The notes below the pieces were generated by a model. It made no database searches and had not been told where the DNA came from. It saw only the letters and a list, made by a program, of their open reading frames with translations. A program made the position numbers and the translations under genes. Shown in pieces: positions 36,190 to 45,896 of a stretch of 64,000 nt of DNA (its first letter is position 1; every line of letters starts with the position of its first letter). This DNA comes from Gaetbulibacter sp. 4G1 (GTDB taxonomy: Bacteria; Bacteroidota; Bacteroidia; Flavobacteriales; Flavobacteriaceae): assembly GCF_002741945.1 (NCBI RefSeq), contig NZ_MDVN01000022.1:744001-808000 (forward strand), in the 5' to 3' direction.

Positions 36190-36423
36190 ATAAGAGTGCG
36201 AAGAGATACTTTTATCTTCTTCATTGTTTGCATCAAATATTCTAAGTTGCTTCATCCAATAAATTGTGGCAACAAAACCAATAACAAGAAAAATCCAAGA
36301 AACTACATTTGCCGCAAACCAGTTATCTAACTCCAATGCTCTTAAGGCATCATAAGGAGCAAAAAGTACATCAACAAATAAGTTAGCAATTGCTTCCCAT
36401 AAATCTTTCCAAAAATAGTTCAT
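36184..36423 (-). CDS. small membrane protein, DUF6341-like
   Basis: 79-residue protein with one clear hydrophobic helix (about 37-55, ANVVSWIFLVIGFVATIYW) followed by an acidic tail. The N-terminal half (MNYFWKDLWEAIANLF) is amphipathic. I recognise the pattern ALRALELDNWF...NWIF/VSWIF from a small flavobacterial family near upp (DUF6341, from memory). The start at 36423 is supported by a TATTTTTG -7 box on the minus strand at 36449-36456; the longer frame would begin upstream of it. Function unknown. Confidence 0.75.
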   Translation of the reverse strand: MNYFWKDLWEAIANLFVDVLFAPYDALRALELDNWFAANVVSWIFLVIGFVATIYWMKQLRIFDANNEEDKSISSHSYL

Positions 36424-36448
36424 TATAATAAGTATTATATTTACAGCA

Positions 36449-36456
36449 CAAAAATA
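36449..36456 (-). promoter_or_regulatory. TAnnTTTG -7 box for the DUF6341-like gene
   Basis: Minus strand reads TATTTTTG, 25 bases upstream of the ATG at 36423. It lies in the short divergent spacer shared with the DUF6427-like gene starting at 36469. Confidence 0.45.
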
Positions 36457-36468
36457 CAAAAACAGTTA

Positions 36469-37392
36469 ATGATTACAAGCATTTTTAATAAATCTAAGCC
36501 AATAAATTTTACTATTGTTTTTTTTATTACGTTTTTGGCTTTTATTGTACTTAACATAAAGCGTATAGAAGAGTCAATTACGGCTACTTTTCTTTTAAAA
36601 CAGGCTTTTTTGTTTTTTGTTTGTTATGTATCTATTTTAGGTCTCAGTTTCATTGTTGGGAAAAATAGCCTAACAAAAAAAAGTAATTATGAAATTGTTC
36701 TTTATAGCCTTTTTTTGCTAGCTATCCCTCAAACTGTAGGTAACCCAGATATTATTTATGCCAACTTTTTTGTATTACTAGGTTATAGAAGAATAATTAG
36801 TTTACGCTCTCAAATAAGCGTAAATAAAAAGTTGTTTGATGCCGCTTTCTGGTTTGGTATTGCAGCCCTGTTTTATTTTTGGGCTATATTGTTTTTTTTA
36901 TTAATTGTTATTTCTCTTCTTTTATATACTGATAATAATATAAAGCATTGGCTTATTCCTTTTACGGGATTATTAGCTGTTTTTTTAATATCAGTCTGTT
37001 TGTCTATAATTTGGTATGATAGCTTTTTTGAAATATTTGACAGTTTACCAGAAGTGAGTTATAATTTTAGCAACTATAATTCAATTCAATATTTAATTAT
37101 AATAACAATGCTATTTTCTTTTGGAGTATGGGCATCAATTTTTTACATAAAAAATATAAAACAAAAAAAGAAAGTATTAAGGCCATCTTATTATGTGGTT
37201 TTATTTGCGGTACTTATTGGGTTTTTAATTATAGTTTTTGCGCCAAATAAAAACGGTAGTGAGTTTTTATTTTTATTTGCACCATTAGCGATAATAATAG
37301 CTAATTATATTGAAATCATTCAAGAAAGATGGTTCAAAGAGTTGTTCCTTTCAATTATTATTATTGCCCCTTTTGTGATTTTATTGTTGTAG
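36469..37392 (+). CDS. polytopic membrane protein, DUF6427-like
   Basis: 307-residue protein made of about eight to ten hydrophobic helices with very short loops, e.g. FTIVFFITFLAFIVLNI near residue 13 and a C-terminus ending inside a helix. No catalytic motif is visible. I recognise the family from its position beside upp in Flavobacteriaceae (DUF6427, from memory). Its last 12 bases overlap the convergent upp gene. Transport or membrane organisation is possible, but nothing in the sequence decides it. Confidence 0.75.
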   Translation: MITSIFNKSKPINFTIVFFITFLAFIVLNIKRIEESITATFLLKQAFLFFVCYVSILGLSFIVGKNSLTKKSNYEIVLYSLFLLAIPQTVGNPDIIYANFFVLLGYRRIISLRSQISVNKKLFDAAFWFGIAALFYFWAILFFLLIVISLLLYTDNNIKHWLIPFTGLLAVFLISVCLSIIWYDSFFEIFDSLPEVSYNFSNYNSIQYLIIITMLFSFGVWASIFYIKNIKQKKKVLRPSYYVVLFAVLIGFLIIVFAPNKNGSEFLFLFAPLAIIIANYIEIIQERWFKELFLSIIIIAPFVILLL

Positions 37393-38040
37393 CTTTTTAC
37401 CAAAAGCCAAATCTCCAGCATCCCCAAGTCCAGGAATAATATAACCTTTGTTGTTTAAAGTTTCATCAATTGTAGCAATCCATAAATGCGTGTTTTCATC
37501 AAAGGTGTTTTTAACATAATCGACGCCTTCTTGAGCACCAATAACACTTACTAAATGTACTTCTTTGGGTGTGCCAAAAGGTTTTAGCGCCTCAAAAGTG
37601 GCAACCATAGATTGACCTGTTGCTAGCATGGGGTCTGCAAGAATTAAGGTTTTGTTTTCTAAGTTTGGGCAAGCCAAATATTCAACAATAATTTCAAAAC
37701 TTTCAGGGTTTTCTTTATGATGCCTATAAGCCGAAATAAAAGCATTTTCAGCATTATCAAAATAGTTTAACAATCCATTATGCAAGGGTACGCCAGCTCT
37801 TAAAATAGAACACAAAACAATATCATTATCCAACAAATCTATAGAACAAGTGGCTAGAGGCGTTTCAATTGCTGAGGTTTCATAATTTAATGACTTGCTC
37901 ATCTCGTAACCCAATATTTCTCCAATACGCTCAATATTGCGTCTAAAACGCATACTGTCTTTTTGAATTATTACGTCTCGTATTTCAGAAATAAACGTAT
38001 TTAATACAGAATTTTGTTGAGATAAATTATGAATATGCAT
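37381..38040 (-). CDS. upp: uracil phosphoribosyltransferase
   Basis: Salvages uracil with PRPP to give UMP. The 219-residue product has SILRAGVPLHNGLLNYF near residue 80-96, the PRPP loop LADPMLATGQSMVATFEAL near 132-150 (a DPMLATG variant typical of Upp), and the C-terminal uracil-binding segment YIIPGLGDAGDLAFG. Cytoplasmic. It converges with the DUF6427-like gene, overlapping it by 12 bases, and is divergent from the DUF4254 gene. Confidence 0.96.
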   Translation of the reverse strand: MHIHNLSQQNSVLNTFISEIRDVIIQKDSMRFRRNIERIGEILGYEMSKSLNYETSAIETPLATCSIDLLDNDIVLCSILRAGVPLHNGLLNYFDNAENAFISAYRHHKENPESFEIIVEYLACPNLENKTLILADPMLATGQSMVATFEALKPFGTPKEVHLVSVIGAQEGVDYVKNTFDENTHLWIATIDETLNNKGYIIPGLGDAGDLAFGKKLQQ

Positions 38041-38115
38041 CTTGGGTTTTTGTTATTTTGAAATAGTAAAGTTAATTATTTAGAAGTATATTTACACTTT
38101 AAAATTAATAACAAT

Positions 38116-38724
38116 ATGTTTACAAGTAAGGCCAATAAAATTTTTCAAGACGTTATAGAGAAATATCACATTATAAATACGGTTGACCAACCTTTTACTA
38201 ATGTTTATGATAAAAACACTCATTTATTAGAACATTTATTATACAGAAAATGTTGGATTGATACTGTACAATGGCATTACGAAGACATTATTCGCGACCC
38301 ACAAATTGATCCTGTAGCAGCTTTAACTTTAAAACGTCAAATTGATGCATCTAATCAAGACAGAACTGATATGGTTGAATATATTGATAGCTATTTTCTT
38401 GAAAAATATAAAGATACTGTTGTAAAAAACAATGCAACTATTAACACAGAAAGCCCAGCTTGGGGAGTTGATAGATTATCTATTTTGGCTTTAAAAGTAT
38501 ATCACATGAATGAAGAAGCTACTAGAGCAGATGCTTCTGATGCTCATAGATCAGCTTGTCAAACAAAATTGGATATTTTATTTGAGCAGCGAGTTGATTT
38601 ATCTACGGCAATAGATACACTATTAAGTGATATTGAAAATGGCGATAAGTATATGAAAGTTTACAAGCAGATGAAGATGTATAATGACGATGAACTTAAC
38701 CCTGTTTTAAGAAGTCAAAAATAA
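38116..38724 (+). CDS. DUF4254 domain-containing protein
   Basis: Helical cytoplasmic protein of 202 residues, a conserved family of unknown function. Recognisable are the start MFTSKANKIFQDVIEKYH and the segment LLYRKCWIDTVQWHYEDIIRDP, then AHRSACQTKLDILFEQR. It usually lies next to a GT9 heptosyltransferase-like gene, as here (38798), which hints at a lipopolysaccharide-related role. A repeat element separates the two genes. Confidence 0.87.
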   Translation: MFTSKANKIFQDVIEKYHIINTVDQPFTNVYDKNTHLLEHLLYRKCWIDTVQWHYEDIIRDPQIDPVAALTLKRQIDASNQDRTDMVEYIDSYFLEKYKDTVVKNNATINTESPAWGVDRLSILALKVYHMNEEATRADASDAHRSACQTKLDILFEQRVDLSTAIDTLLSDIENGDKYMKVYKQMKMYNDDELNPVLRSQK

Positions 38725-38730
38725 GACTTT

Positions 38731-38800
38731 GTCATCCTGAACTCTTGTACTAAAAATAATCGAAGTGAGTTTCAGGATCTCATCAAACTTTGTTGAGATG
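38731..38800. repeat. dispersed GTCATCCTGA-type intergenic repeat
   Basis: GTCATCCTGAACT (38731-38743) is mirrored by TTCAGGATCTCATC (from 38771): ATCCTGAA and TTCAGGAT form one stem, and ATCTCA (38777-38782) with TGAGAT (38794-38799) forms a second. This is a common flavobacterial intergenic repeat. It reaches into the ATG of the GT9 gene. Confidence 0.7.
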
Positions 38801-39817
38801 CCAAAAAAACTAAAACACATACTAGTCATTCGTCTTTCAGCAATGGGAGATGTTGCTATGACAGTTCCTGTTTTACGAGCTTTTACACAGCAATACCCAG
38901 ACGTTAAATTAACAATTCTTACTCGTGCTTTTTTTAAACCTTTTTTTAGAGATTTAAAAAATGTTTCAATATTTGAAGCAGATATTAAAGAGAAGCATAA
39001 AGGAGTTTTTGGGCTTTACACACTTTCAAGAGAACTAAAAAAAACTAACATTGATGCTGTTGCAGATTTGCATAATGTATTGCGTAGTAATTTTTTAAAA
39101 TGCTTTTTTTTTGGAAAGCAATTTATTCAAATTGATAAAGGAAGAGGTGAGAAAAAAGTATTAATTTCTGGAGAGAAGTTTCAGCAATTAAAAACCACAC
39201 ATCAGCGGTATGCTGATGTTTTTAAAACATTAGGTTTCCCTTTAAACTTATCAAAACCTACATTTCCTAAAAAATCAGTTTTAAACCAGAAGCTTCAATT
39301 AATTTTGAGCGATGAATCAAAAAAGCGAATTGGGATTGCTCCTTTCGCTGCTCACGAAGGTAAAATGTACCCCTTAGACTTAATGAAAGAAGTTATTAAG
39401 TTGCTTTCAAAAGCTCACAATATCATTTTATTAGGTGGAGGAACTCATGAAATAGATTTATTAAATGGTTTTGAAAATGAATTTGAAAACACGGTTAATA
39501 TAGCTGGAAAACTTCCTATTGATGAAGAAATGGATATTATTTCTAATTTAGATGTAATGCTTTCTATGGATTCTGGAAATGCCCATATTGCTGCAATGTT
39601 AGGCGTTAAAGTTGTTACTGTTTGGGGTGTAACACATCCGTTCGCTGGCTTTATGCCATTTAATCAACCTGATGATTATGCATTGCTTGCAGATAGAAAT
39701 CAATACCCTAAAATTCCAACGTCAGTTTATGGAAACAAATATCCTAAACTTTATAAGGAAGCTTCAAGAAGTATACCTCCAGACGTAATTGTTGAAAAAA
39801 TTATGTCTATTATCTAA
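38798..39817 (+). CDS. GT9 family glycosyltransferase (heptosyltransferase-like)
   Basis: Predicted lipopolysaccharide core transferase. In 339 residues, HILVIRLSAMGDVAMTVPVL at about 7-26 is the GT9 start, and LSMDSGNAHIAAMLGVKVV with WGVTHPFAGF is the donor-binding C-terminal motif. The start at ATG 38798 is chosen because the longer frame from 38765 runs through an intergenic repeat. The start codon itself lies in the last arm of that repeat. Confidence 0.9.
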   Translation: MPKKLKHILVIRLSAMGDVAMTVPVLRAFTQQYPDVKLTILTRAFFKPFFRDLKNVSIFEADIKEKHKGVFGLYTLSRELKKTNIDAVADLHNVLRSNFLKCFFFGKQFIQIDKGRGEKKVLISGEKFQQLKTTHQRYADVFKTLGFPLNLSKPTFPKKSVLNQKLQLILSDESKKRIGIAPFAAHEGKMYPLDLMKEVIKLLSKAHNIILLGGGTHEIDLLNGFENEFENTVNIAGKLPIDEEMDIISNLDVMLSMDSGNAHIAAMLGVKVVTVWGVTHPFAGFMPFNQPDDYALLADRNQYPKIPTSVYGNKYPKLYKEASRSIPPDVIVEKIMSII

Positions 39818-39842
39818 AAGTCTAGACTTCTAATTGCTTAAA

Positions 39843-40898
39843 CTAAACATCATCATAATCAACAACAAGAGTAGGAGTTGTTGGATGTGCCTGACAAGTT
39901 AAAATTAAGCCTTCTGAAACTTCACTATCAGTTAAGATATTATTTTGCCTCATTGTAGCTTCGCCTTCAGTAATGCGAGCAATACAGCTACTACAGATAC
40001 CTCCTTGACAAGAGTAAGGTGCATCTAAATCTTCATCTAAAGAAGCTTCAAGTACTGTTTGTTTAGCAGACATCTCAAAAGTTGTTGTCTCGTCATCTAC
40101 AACAACAGTTATCTTTGTTTTGCCACTATGAACAATGTCTTCTGTTATTTCAGCAGGTTTTGCAGCTTTAAAAAGCTCAAAATGAATGCGGTTTTCGTCA
40201 ATATCGTGTTCAGTTAAAACATCTTTAACTGTATGAATCATGGCTTCTGGCCCACAAAGGTAAAATGCATCAACATCAATATGTTTATGTTTATTCTTCA
40301 TCACATAATTAACCGTACTTTTTTCAATACGGCCAAAAATAGCATCGTCTTCATCTTCTTGACTAAACACAAATTGAATAGAAAAGCGATCTTTATATTC
40401 ATGCTGAAGCTCTAAAAGCTCGTTTAAAAACATAGTGTCTTTGGTTGTTTTATTACCAAAAACCAAAATCACTTTACTGTAAACTTCTTCTTCTAAAGCA
40501 CATTTTATAATACTTAAAACGGGTGTTATGCCACTGCCGGCAGCAAATGCTGCAATGTTTTTAGTTTTAGAATCGTTAGGTTCAAAAACAAAACGTCCTT
40601 TTGGTGGAGCAACCTCTATAACATCACCAACTTGCAATGTGTTATTGGCATAAGCCGAAAATGTACCATTTTTAACCTCCTTAATAGCAACCTTTACATC
40701 ACCGCTTTTAGGTGAAGAACAAAGCGAATAATCGCGTCGTACTTCGTTTCCATCAATTACAGTTTTTAAAGTGATGTATTGTCCGGCTTTAAAAGCAAAA
40801 GCACTTTTTAAGTTTTCAGGGATATTAAAGCTAATACTTATAGCTTTACTAGTTTCCCTTTTTATTTGTTTTATAGTGAGTTTATGAAATGATGACAT
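39843..40898 (-). CDS. ferredoxin-NADP reductase-like flavoprotein with 2Fe-2S domain
   Basis: 351-residue electron-transfer protein of the PaaE/class IA reductase type. The FAD domain carries RRDYSLCSSP near residue 54-63. The NAD(P) domain carries FAAGSGITPVLSIIKCAL and YLCGPEAMI. The C-terminal plant-type ferredoxin domain has CQGGICSSC plus a fourth Cys in ILTCQAHP, a full set of 2Fe-2S ligands. No other paa genes are nearby, so the partner oxygenase or reductase is unknown. A minus-strand TATTTTTG box lies 15 bases upstream of the start. Confidence 0.9.
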   Translation of the reverse strand: MSSFHKLTIKQIKRETSKAISISFNIPENLKSAFAFKAGQYITLKTVIDGNEVRRDYSLCSSPKSGDVKVAIKEVKNGTFSAYANNTLQVGDVIEVAPPKGRFVFEPNDSKTKNIAAFAAGSGITPVLSIIKCALEEEVYSKVILVFGNKTTKDTMFLNELLELQHEYKDRFSIQFVFSQEDEDDAIFGRIEKSTVNYVMKNKHKHIDVDAFYLCGPEAMIHTVKDVLTEHDIDENRIHFELFKAAKPAEITEDIVHSGKTKITVVVDDETTTFEMSAKQTVLEASLDEDLDAPYSCQGGICSSCIARITEGEATMRQNNILTDSEVSEGLILTCQAHPTTPTLVVDYDDV

Positions 40899-40912
40899 GT
40901 AAAAGTTTTTGA

Positions 40913-40920
40913 CAAAAATA
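40913..40920 (-). promoter_or_regulatory. TAnnTTTG -7 box for the reductase gene
   Basis: Minus strand reads TATTTTTG, ending 15 bases before the start codon at 40898. The -33 TTTG at 19 bases is not seen. Confidence 0.45.
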
Positions 40921-41020
40921 GTGAAGTATATTTTTAAAATTTAGCTTTATTTGTAACAATTGATATAAAAGGCTTACTAACCCATTGAGCTAAATTTAAA
41001 AATTTAATTAACCAAAAACT

Positions 41021-42493
41021 ATGATTAAGCATTTTATAAGTTTAGAATGGAAGTCTTTTTTTAGATCTGCTTCATTCAAAATGAATCTCTTTTTTAAGAT
41101 CTTATTAGGCTTTAGTGCATTATGGATGATAGTCTCTTTTTTTGGTTTAGGAGTTGGAGCATATTACTTTATTGAAAATGAATTAAACCTCGATCCATTA
41201 GAAACGATTAACAAATTTTTGGTATTCTATGTGGTTTTTGATTTAGTATTTCGTTATTTCCTACAAGCAATGCCATTAGTGAACATTAGACCATTACTGT
41301 ATTTGCCTATTAAAAAGAGTAAAGTAGTAAGTTTTGCTTTAAACAAAACTATTATATCTTTCTTTAACCTTGTACATGCTTTCTTTTTTATTCCTTTTTC
41401 TGTTGTGCTTGTCATAGAGGGTTATCCTTTTATTAATGTTTTAGGTTGGCATATAGCTGTTTTTGCACTAGTATACTGCAACAATTTTATTAATGTTTTT
41501 GTAAACAGCAAAGACGTTGTTTTTTATAGTGTTATTTCGTTTTTAGTGATACTTGGCGGATTGATGTATTATAATGTTTTTGATGTAACAACATTTACTT
41601 CTCCAATATTTGAATCATTTTATAACGCACCATATTTGGCATTAATTCCATTATTATTAATGGTAGTGTTGTATAAAATGGCATTCAATTATTTTAAGAA
41701 GAATTTTTACCTTGATGCAGGTTTAGCAAAAAAGATAAACATTGTGCAGGCAGAAGATTTTGCTTGGTTAAATCGTTTTGGTAGTGTTTCAAAATTTTTA
41801 AAAAATGACATTAGATTATTAAAAAGGAATAAGCGGTCAAAAACAACCTTGTTGATGAGTTTTTTATTTATTTTTTATGGGCTTTTGTTTTTCACAAACT
41901 CTATTGAAGCCTATAAAGGACCTTTTTGGAGAATTTTTGCAGGTATTTTTGTGTCTGGTGGATTCCTATTCAGTTTCGGGCAATTTGTACCAAGCTGGGA
42001 CAGTGCTTATTACCCATTAATGATGAGTCAAAACATTAGATATAAAGAGTATATCTCATCTAAATGGTATTTAATGGTTATTGCAACTATAGTAACAACA
42101 GTTTTAGCTTCCTTTTATTTATACTTTGGCTGGCAAGCCTATGTTGCTGTTGTAGTTGGAGCAATTTATAATATTGGAGTAAATTCACATATGGTACTCT
42201 GGGGAGGCGCTTATATAAAAACACCTATAGATTTAACATCTAATAAAAAGGCCTTTGGTGACAAGAAATCATTTAATGCCAAAACACTATTACTCACTAT
42301 TCCTAAATTGGTTTTACCAATGGTAATTTATGCTATTGGGCATTTTATACTTGGTGAAGTTTTTGGTTTTACATTAGTAGCAATATGTGGGGTTGCCGGG
42401 CTTTTATTTAAAAATAAAGTTTTTGATATTATAGAGAAAGTATATAAATCTGAAAAATACAAAACTTTAGATGCTTACAAACAAAATAATTAA
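41021..42493 (+). CDS. DUF5687 family ABC exporter permease
   Basis: 490-residue polytopic membrane protein with around ten helices. It lies directly upstream of an ABC ATPase gene, as expected for the membrane half of a two-gene ABC-2-like exporter. The start MIKHFISLEWKSFFRSASFK is typical of the family. Substrate unknown. The stop is 10 bases before the ATPase ATG. Confidence 0.85.
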   Translation: MIKHFISLEWKSFFRSASFKMNLFFKILLGFSALWMIVSFFGLGVGAYYFIENELNLDPLETINKFLVFYVVFDLVFRYFLQAMPLVNIRPLLYLPIKKSKVVSFALNKTIISFFNLVHAFFFIPFSVVLVIEGYPFINVLGWHIAVFALVYCNNFINVFVNSKDVVFYSVISFLVILGGLMYYNVFDVTTFTSPIFESFYNAPYLALIPLLLMVVLYKMAFNYFKKNFYLDAGLAKKINIVQAEDFAWLNRFGSVSKFLKNDIRLLKRNKRSKTTLLMSFLFIFYGLLFFTNSIEAYKGPFWRIFAGIFVSGGFLFSFGQFVPSWDSAYYPLMMSQNIRYKEYISSKWYLMVIATIVTTVLASFYLYFGWQAYVAVVVGAIYNIGVNSHMVLWGGAYIKTPIDLTSNKKAFGDKKSFNAKTLLLTIPKLVLPMVIYAIGHFILGEVFGFTLVAICGVAGLLFKNKVFDIIEKVYKSEKYKTLDAYKQNN

Positions 42494-42503
42494 TACAACT
42501 ATA

Positions 42504-43211
42504 ATGATTACAACATCAAATCTTTCAAAAAAATACAACAACAACCTTGTTTTAAATATTGAAAATCTAGATATCCCTAAAGGTCAAAGCTTTGGTTTAG
42601 TTGGTAATAACGGAGCTGGAAAAACCACGTACTTTAGCTTGTTATTAGATTTAATTCAACCTACAACGGGGCATATTAAAAACAATAATGTTTTGGTTCA
42701 TGAAAGTGAAGATTGGAAGCCGTTTACCTCGGCATTTATTGACGAAAGTTTTTTAATAGGCTATTTAACAGCTGAAGAATATTTTTATTTTATTGGTGAG
42801 TTACGCGGACAAAACAAAGCAGATGTTGATAAACTAGTTGGTCAATTTGAAGACTTTTTTCATGGTGAAATCCTCGGACAGAAAAAATATTTGCGCGATT
42901 TAAGTAAAGGAAATCAAAAAAAAGCAGGTATAGTTGCAGCACTTATTGGAAACCCTGATGTTATTATTTTAGATGAACCTTTTGCAAATCTAGATCCAAC
43001 AACTCAAATTCGCCTTAAAGGCATAGTTAAAGATTTAGCAGAAAAACAAGGCGTAACCGTTTTAATTTCTAGCCATGATTTATTACATGTAACAGATGTT
43101 TGCGAACGCATTGTAGTTCTTGAAAAAGGAGAAGTTGTTAAAGATTTAAGGACTAGCGAAGCCACTTTAAAAGAGCTTGAAGCACATTTTTCTGGTACAG
43201 AGGCTATTTAA
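42504..43211 (+). CDS. ABC transporter ATP-binding protein
   Basis: 235-residue ATPase. Walker A is GNNGAGKTT near residue 34-42, the signature is LSKGNQKKAGI (a variant of LSGGQ), and Walker B is VIILDEPF, followed by the switch His in ISSHDLLH. The longer frame from 42471 is rejected because it overlaps the permease stop. It energises the DUF5687 permease. Confidence 0.93.
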   Translation: MITTSNLSKKYNNNLVLNIENLDIPKGQSFGLVGNNGAGKTTYFSLLLDLIQPTTGHIKNNNVLVHESEDWKPFTSAFIDESFLIGYLTAEEYFYFIGELRGQNKADVDKLVGQFEDFFHGEILGQKKYLRDLSKGNQKKAGIVAALIGNPDVIILDEPFANLDPTTQIRLKGIVKDLAEKQGVTVLISSHDLLHVTDVCERIVVLEKGEVVKDLRTSEATLKELEAHFSGTEAI

Positions 43212-43315
43212 AAGCCAATTGATTTTATAGGTAAATCCAAAAAGATGCTTATTTTTACGTTTATATATAATAATAACTAGAGTTTTTAGTTATTTATTAG
43301 ACTAAAAAGCCAGCG

Positions 43316-45883
43316 TTGAAAACACCTATTAAAGCCATACTACTTATAACATTTTCTATTGTTTTAGTAACAAGTTGTTCAAGAAAAAAAGACAATTTTG
43401 TTAGTCGAAATTTCCATGCAGTTACTGCCGAATTTAATGCGCTTTATAACGGCTACTTAGCTTTAGAGCAAGGCAGAAATGCCCTAAACGAAAGTTATGC
43501 CGATAATTATTGGGATATCCTCCCGATAGAGCGTATGCAAATACAAGAAGAAGTTGTTTTGCCTGGGCAATCTAAAAACGAGAATTTTAATAGAGCTGAA
43601 GAAAAAGCGGTAAAAGCTATTCAAAAGCATAGTATAAATATTGAAGGCAGAGAAAAAAATCCACAAATAGACGAAGCATATTTGCTTTTAGGAAAGGCAC
43701 GCTATTTCGATCAGCGATTTGTTCCTGCACTTGCAGCGTTTAATAATATTCTTAATAAATACCCTACAAGTGATAAAATAAATCAGGTAAAAATATGGCG
43801 TGAGAAAGCTAATATTCGTTTAGAAAATGATGAGGTTGCTATAAAAAAGTTAAAACGATTATTAGACGAGGAAGAGTTAGAAGATCAAGATTTAGCTGAT
43901 GCCACTTCTATATTGGCTCAAGCTTACTTAAACACAAAATCTGTAGATAGTGCCATCACACAATTAGAGATTGCTGCCAACGCTACAAAAAATAATGACG
44001 AGCGTGGTCGTTACCGTTTTATTCAAGGGCAGCTTTACAATAAATTAGGATATAAAGACAGTGCTAATATAGCGTTTGATAAAGTTATTGAGCTTAATAG
44101 AAAAACACCTAGAATTTACATGATTAGTGCTCATATTGAGAAAATTAAAAATTTCGATTATGAAACTGAAGATAAACTAGCTCTTTTAGAACATCTTACG
44201 GAACTTGAAGAGAACAGAGAAAACAGACCGTATTTAGATAAAATCTACCATCAAATAGGCGAGTATCATTTAAATAATGAATCAGACTCTTTGGCTATTG
44301 CTTATTATAACAAATCTTTAAGAACCAACTCGCAAGACAAGCTATTAAAAGCCAAGAATTATCAAACTCTTGGAGACATGAGTTTCGATAAATCTGTATA
44401 CGAAATAGCAGGTAGCTATTACGATAGCACAATGGCAAACTTAGTATTAAACTCTAAGCCATATCGAATTATTAAAAAGAAGCGAGACAATTTAGAAGAC
44501 GTTATTTATTATGAAAATGTAGCTCATGTAAACGATAGTGTTTTGCAATTGGTGAATTTTTCCGAAACAGAACGATTAGAGTATTTTGAATCTTTTGTTG
44601 AAACATTGAAAGTTAAAGCTGAAGAAGAAAAAGAAAGAGCCGAAGCGGCAGAGCGTAATAGCAATAGTGGTTTAGTAACAGCTAATAACGTAATTGGAGT
44701 ACAAGGGCCAAAAAGCGGTTTGCCAAATCAAGCGGCTGCATTTTATTTTTACAACCCAACAACTGTTGGTTACGGAAAAAACGAGTTTATTAAAATTTGG
44801 GGAGACAGAGCTTTAGAGGATAACTGGAGATGGTCTAACAAAACAACTTCTGGCAGTGGAAATAATAATGCGTTAGATAATGATATAGTAGCCTCGGCAT
44901 CTGAAGAAGAAAGATTCGACCCTCAATTTTATATATCTAAAATCCCATCTGAAGAAAAGGCAATCGATAGCATTTCAAAAGAACGCAATTTTGCATACTA
45001 TCAATTAGGGCTTATTTACAAAGAAAAGTTTAAAGAATACCATTTAGCTAAAAGCAAGTTTCAAAACTTATTAAATAGTAACCCAGAAGAACGATTAATA
45101 TTACCTTCAAAGTATAATTTGTATAAGATTTATGAATTATTAGATGAAAATGACGAAGCTTCAATTGCGAAAAATGAAATCATAAATAGTTATCCGGAAT
45201 CTCGCTACGCAACTATTTTAAATAATCCAGACTTAGCTGGTTTAAAAGATGAGAATAGTCCTGAAAATGTTTATGAAAGCGTATATGCAATGCATGAAAA
45301 CCAAGAATACGCAGAAGTAATATCAAAATGCGAAACCTATATTAATGTGTTTGATGGCGATCCTATAGTTTCAAAATTCGAACTTTTAAAGGCAACAGCA
45401 ACAGGTCGATTATTTGGTTACGAAGCTTATAAAAAAGCTATTAATTACGTTGCTATAACTTTTGCCAACACACCAGAAGGCAAGCAAGCACAAAAAGTAG
45501 AGTCTCAGATTCTACCAAAAATAGCTAGTAGTGATTTTGTTGAAGAAACCGGTGATGCTTCAACAAATTTCAAAGTAGTTTATAAGTTTGAAAATGCAGA
45601 ATCAGATAAAATTGAAGAGTTCCAAAAAACATTAGATTCTGTTTTAAAAAACATAAAATATTACAATTTAAAAACATCAGTTGATGTTTATAAGCCTAAT
45701 ACAACGCTCGTTATTATTCATGGTTTAAAAAATGCTCAAGTAGCCAAAACATTTGACCAGCTATTAACCAAAGAAGATAAACGAAAAGTAACCGAACCAT
45801 ATTTTGCAATATCATCTGCAAACTATCAAATCGTTCAGATTCATAAAAATCTGGATACGTATTTAAGCCTCAGCAATAACTAA
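43316..45883 (+). CDS. sprE: SprE/PorW-type gliding and type IX secretion TPR lipoprotein
   Basis: Large lipoprotein needed for type IX secretion and gliding in studied Bacteroidota. The 855 residues begin with a type II signal peptide, lipobox VTSC with Cys21, from a TTG start. The family-typical opening NFHAVTAEFNALYNGYLAL follows, then many TPR-like helical repeats (about 110-380), a linker rich in Glu and Asn, and further repeats to the C-terminus. In known systems it sits in the outer membrane with PorK/PorN/PorP components. It is followed after 13 bases by a bactofilin gene. Confidence 0.9.
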   Translation: MKTPIKAILLITFSIVLVTSCSRKKDNFVSRNFHAVTAEFNALYNGYLALEQGRNALNESYADNYWDILPIERMQIQEEVVLPGQSKNENFNRAEEKAVKAIQKHSINIEGREKNPQIDEAYLLLGKARYFDQRFVPALAAFNNILNKYPTSDKINQVKIWREKANIRLENDEVAIKKLKRLLDEEELEDQDLADATSILAQAYLNTKSVDSAITQLEIAANATKNNDERGRYRFIQGQLYNKLGYKDSANIAFDKVIELNRKTPRIYMISAHIEKIKNFDYETEDKLALLEHLTELEENRENRPYLDKIYHQIGEYHLNNESDSLAIAYYNKSLRTNSQDKLLKAKNYQTLGDMSFDKSVYEIAGSYYDSTMANLVLNSKPYRIIKKKRDNLEDVIYYENVAHVNDSVLQLVNFSETERLEYFESFVETLKVKAEEEKERAEAAERNSNSGLVTANNVIGVQGPKSGLPNQAAAFYFYNPTTVGYGKNEFIKIWGDRALEDNWRWSNKTTSGSGNNNALDNDIVASASEEERFDPQFYISKIPSEEKAIDSISKERNFAYYQLGLIYKEKFKEYHLAKSKFQNLLNSNPEERLILPSKYNLYKIYELLDENDEASIAKNEIINSYPESRYATILNNPDLAGLKDENSPENVYESVYAMHENQEYAEVISKCETYINVFDGDPIVSKFELLKATATGRLFGYEAYKKAINYVAITFANTPEGKQAQKVESQILPKIASSDFVEETGDASTNFKVVYKFENAESDKIEEFQKTLDSVLKNIKYYNLKTSVDVYKPNTTLVIIHGLKNAQVAKTFDQLLTKEDKRKVTEPYFAISSANYQIVQIHKNLDTYLSLSNN

Positions 45884-45896
45884 AATTAACAACATT

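Noticed and set aside
39818-39829. Palindrome AAGTCTAGACTT as a terminator between convergent genes
   Set aside because: It has no loop and no T tract, so it cannot act as an intrinsic terminator.
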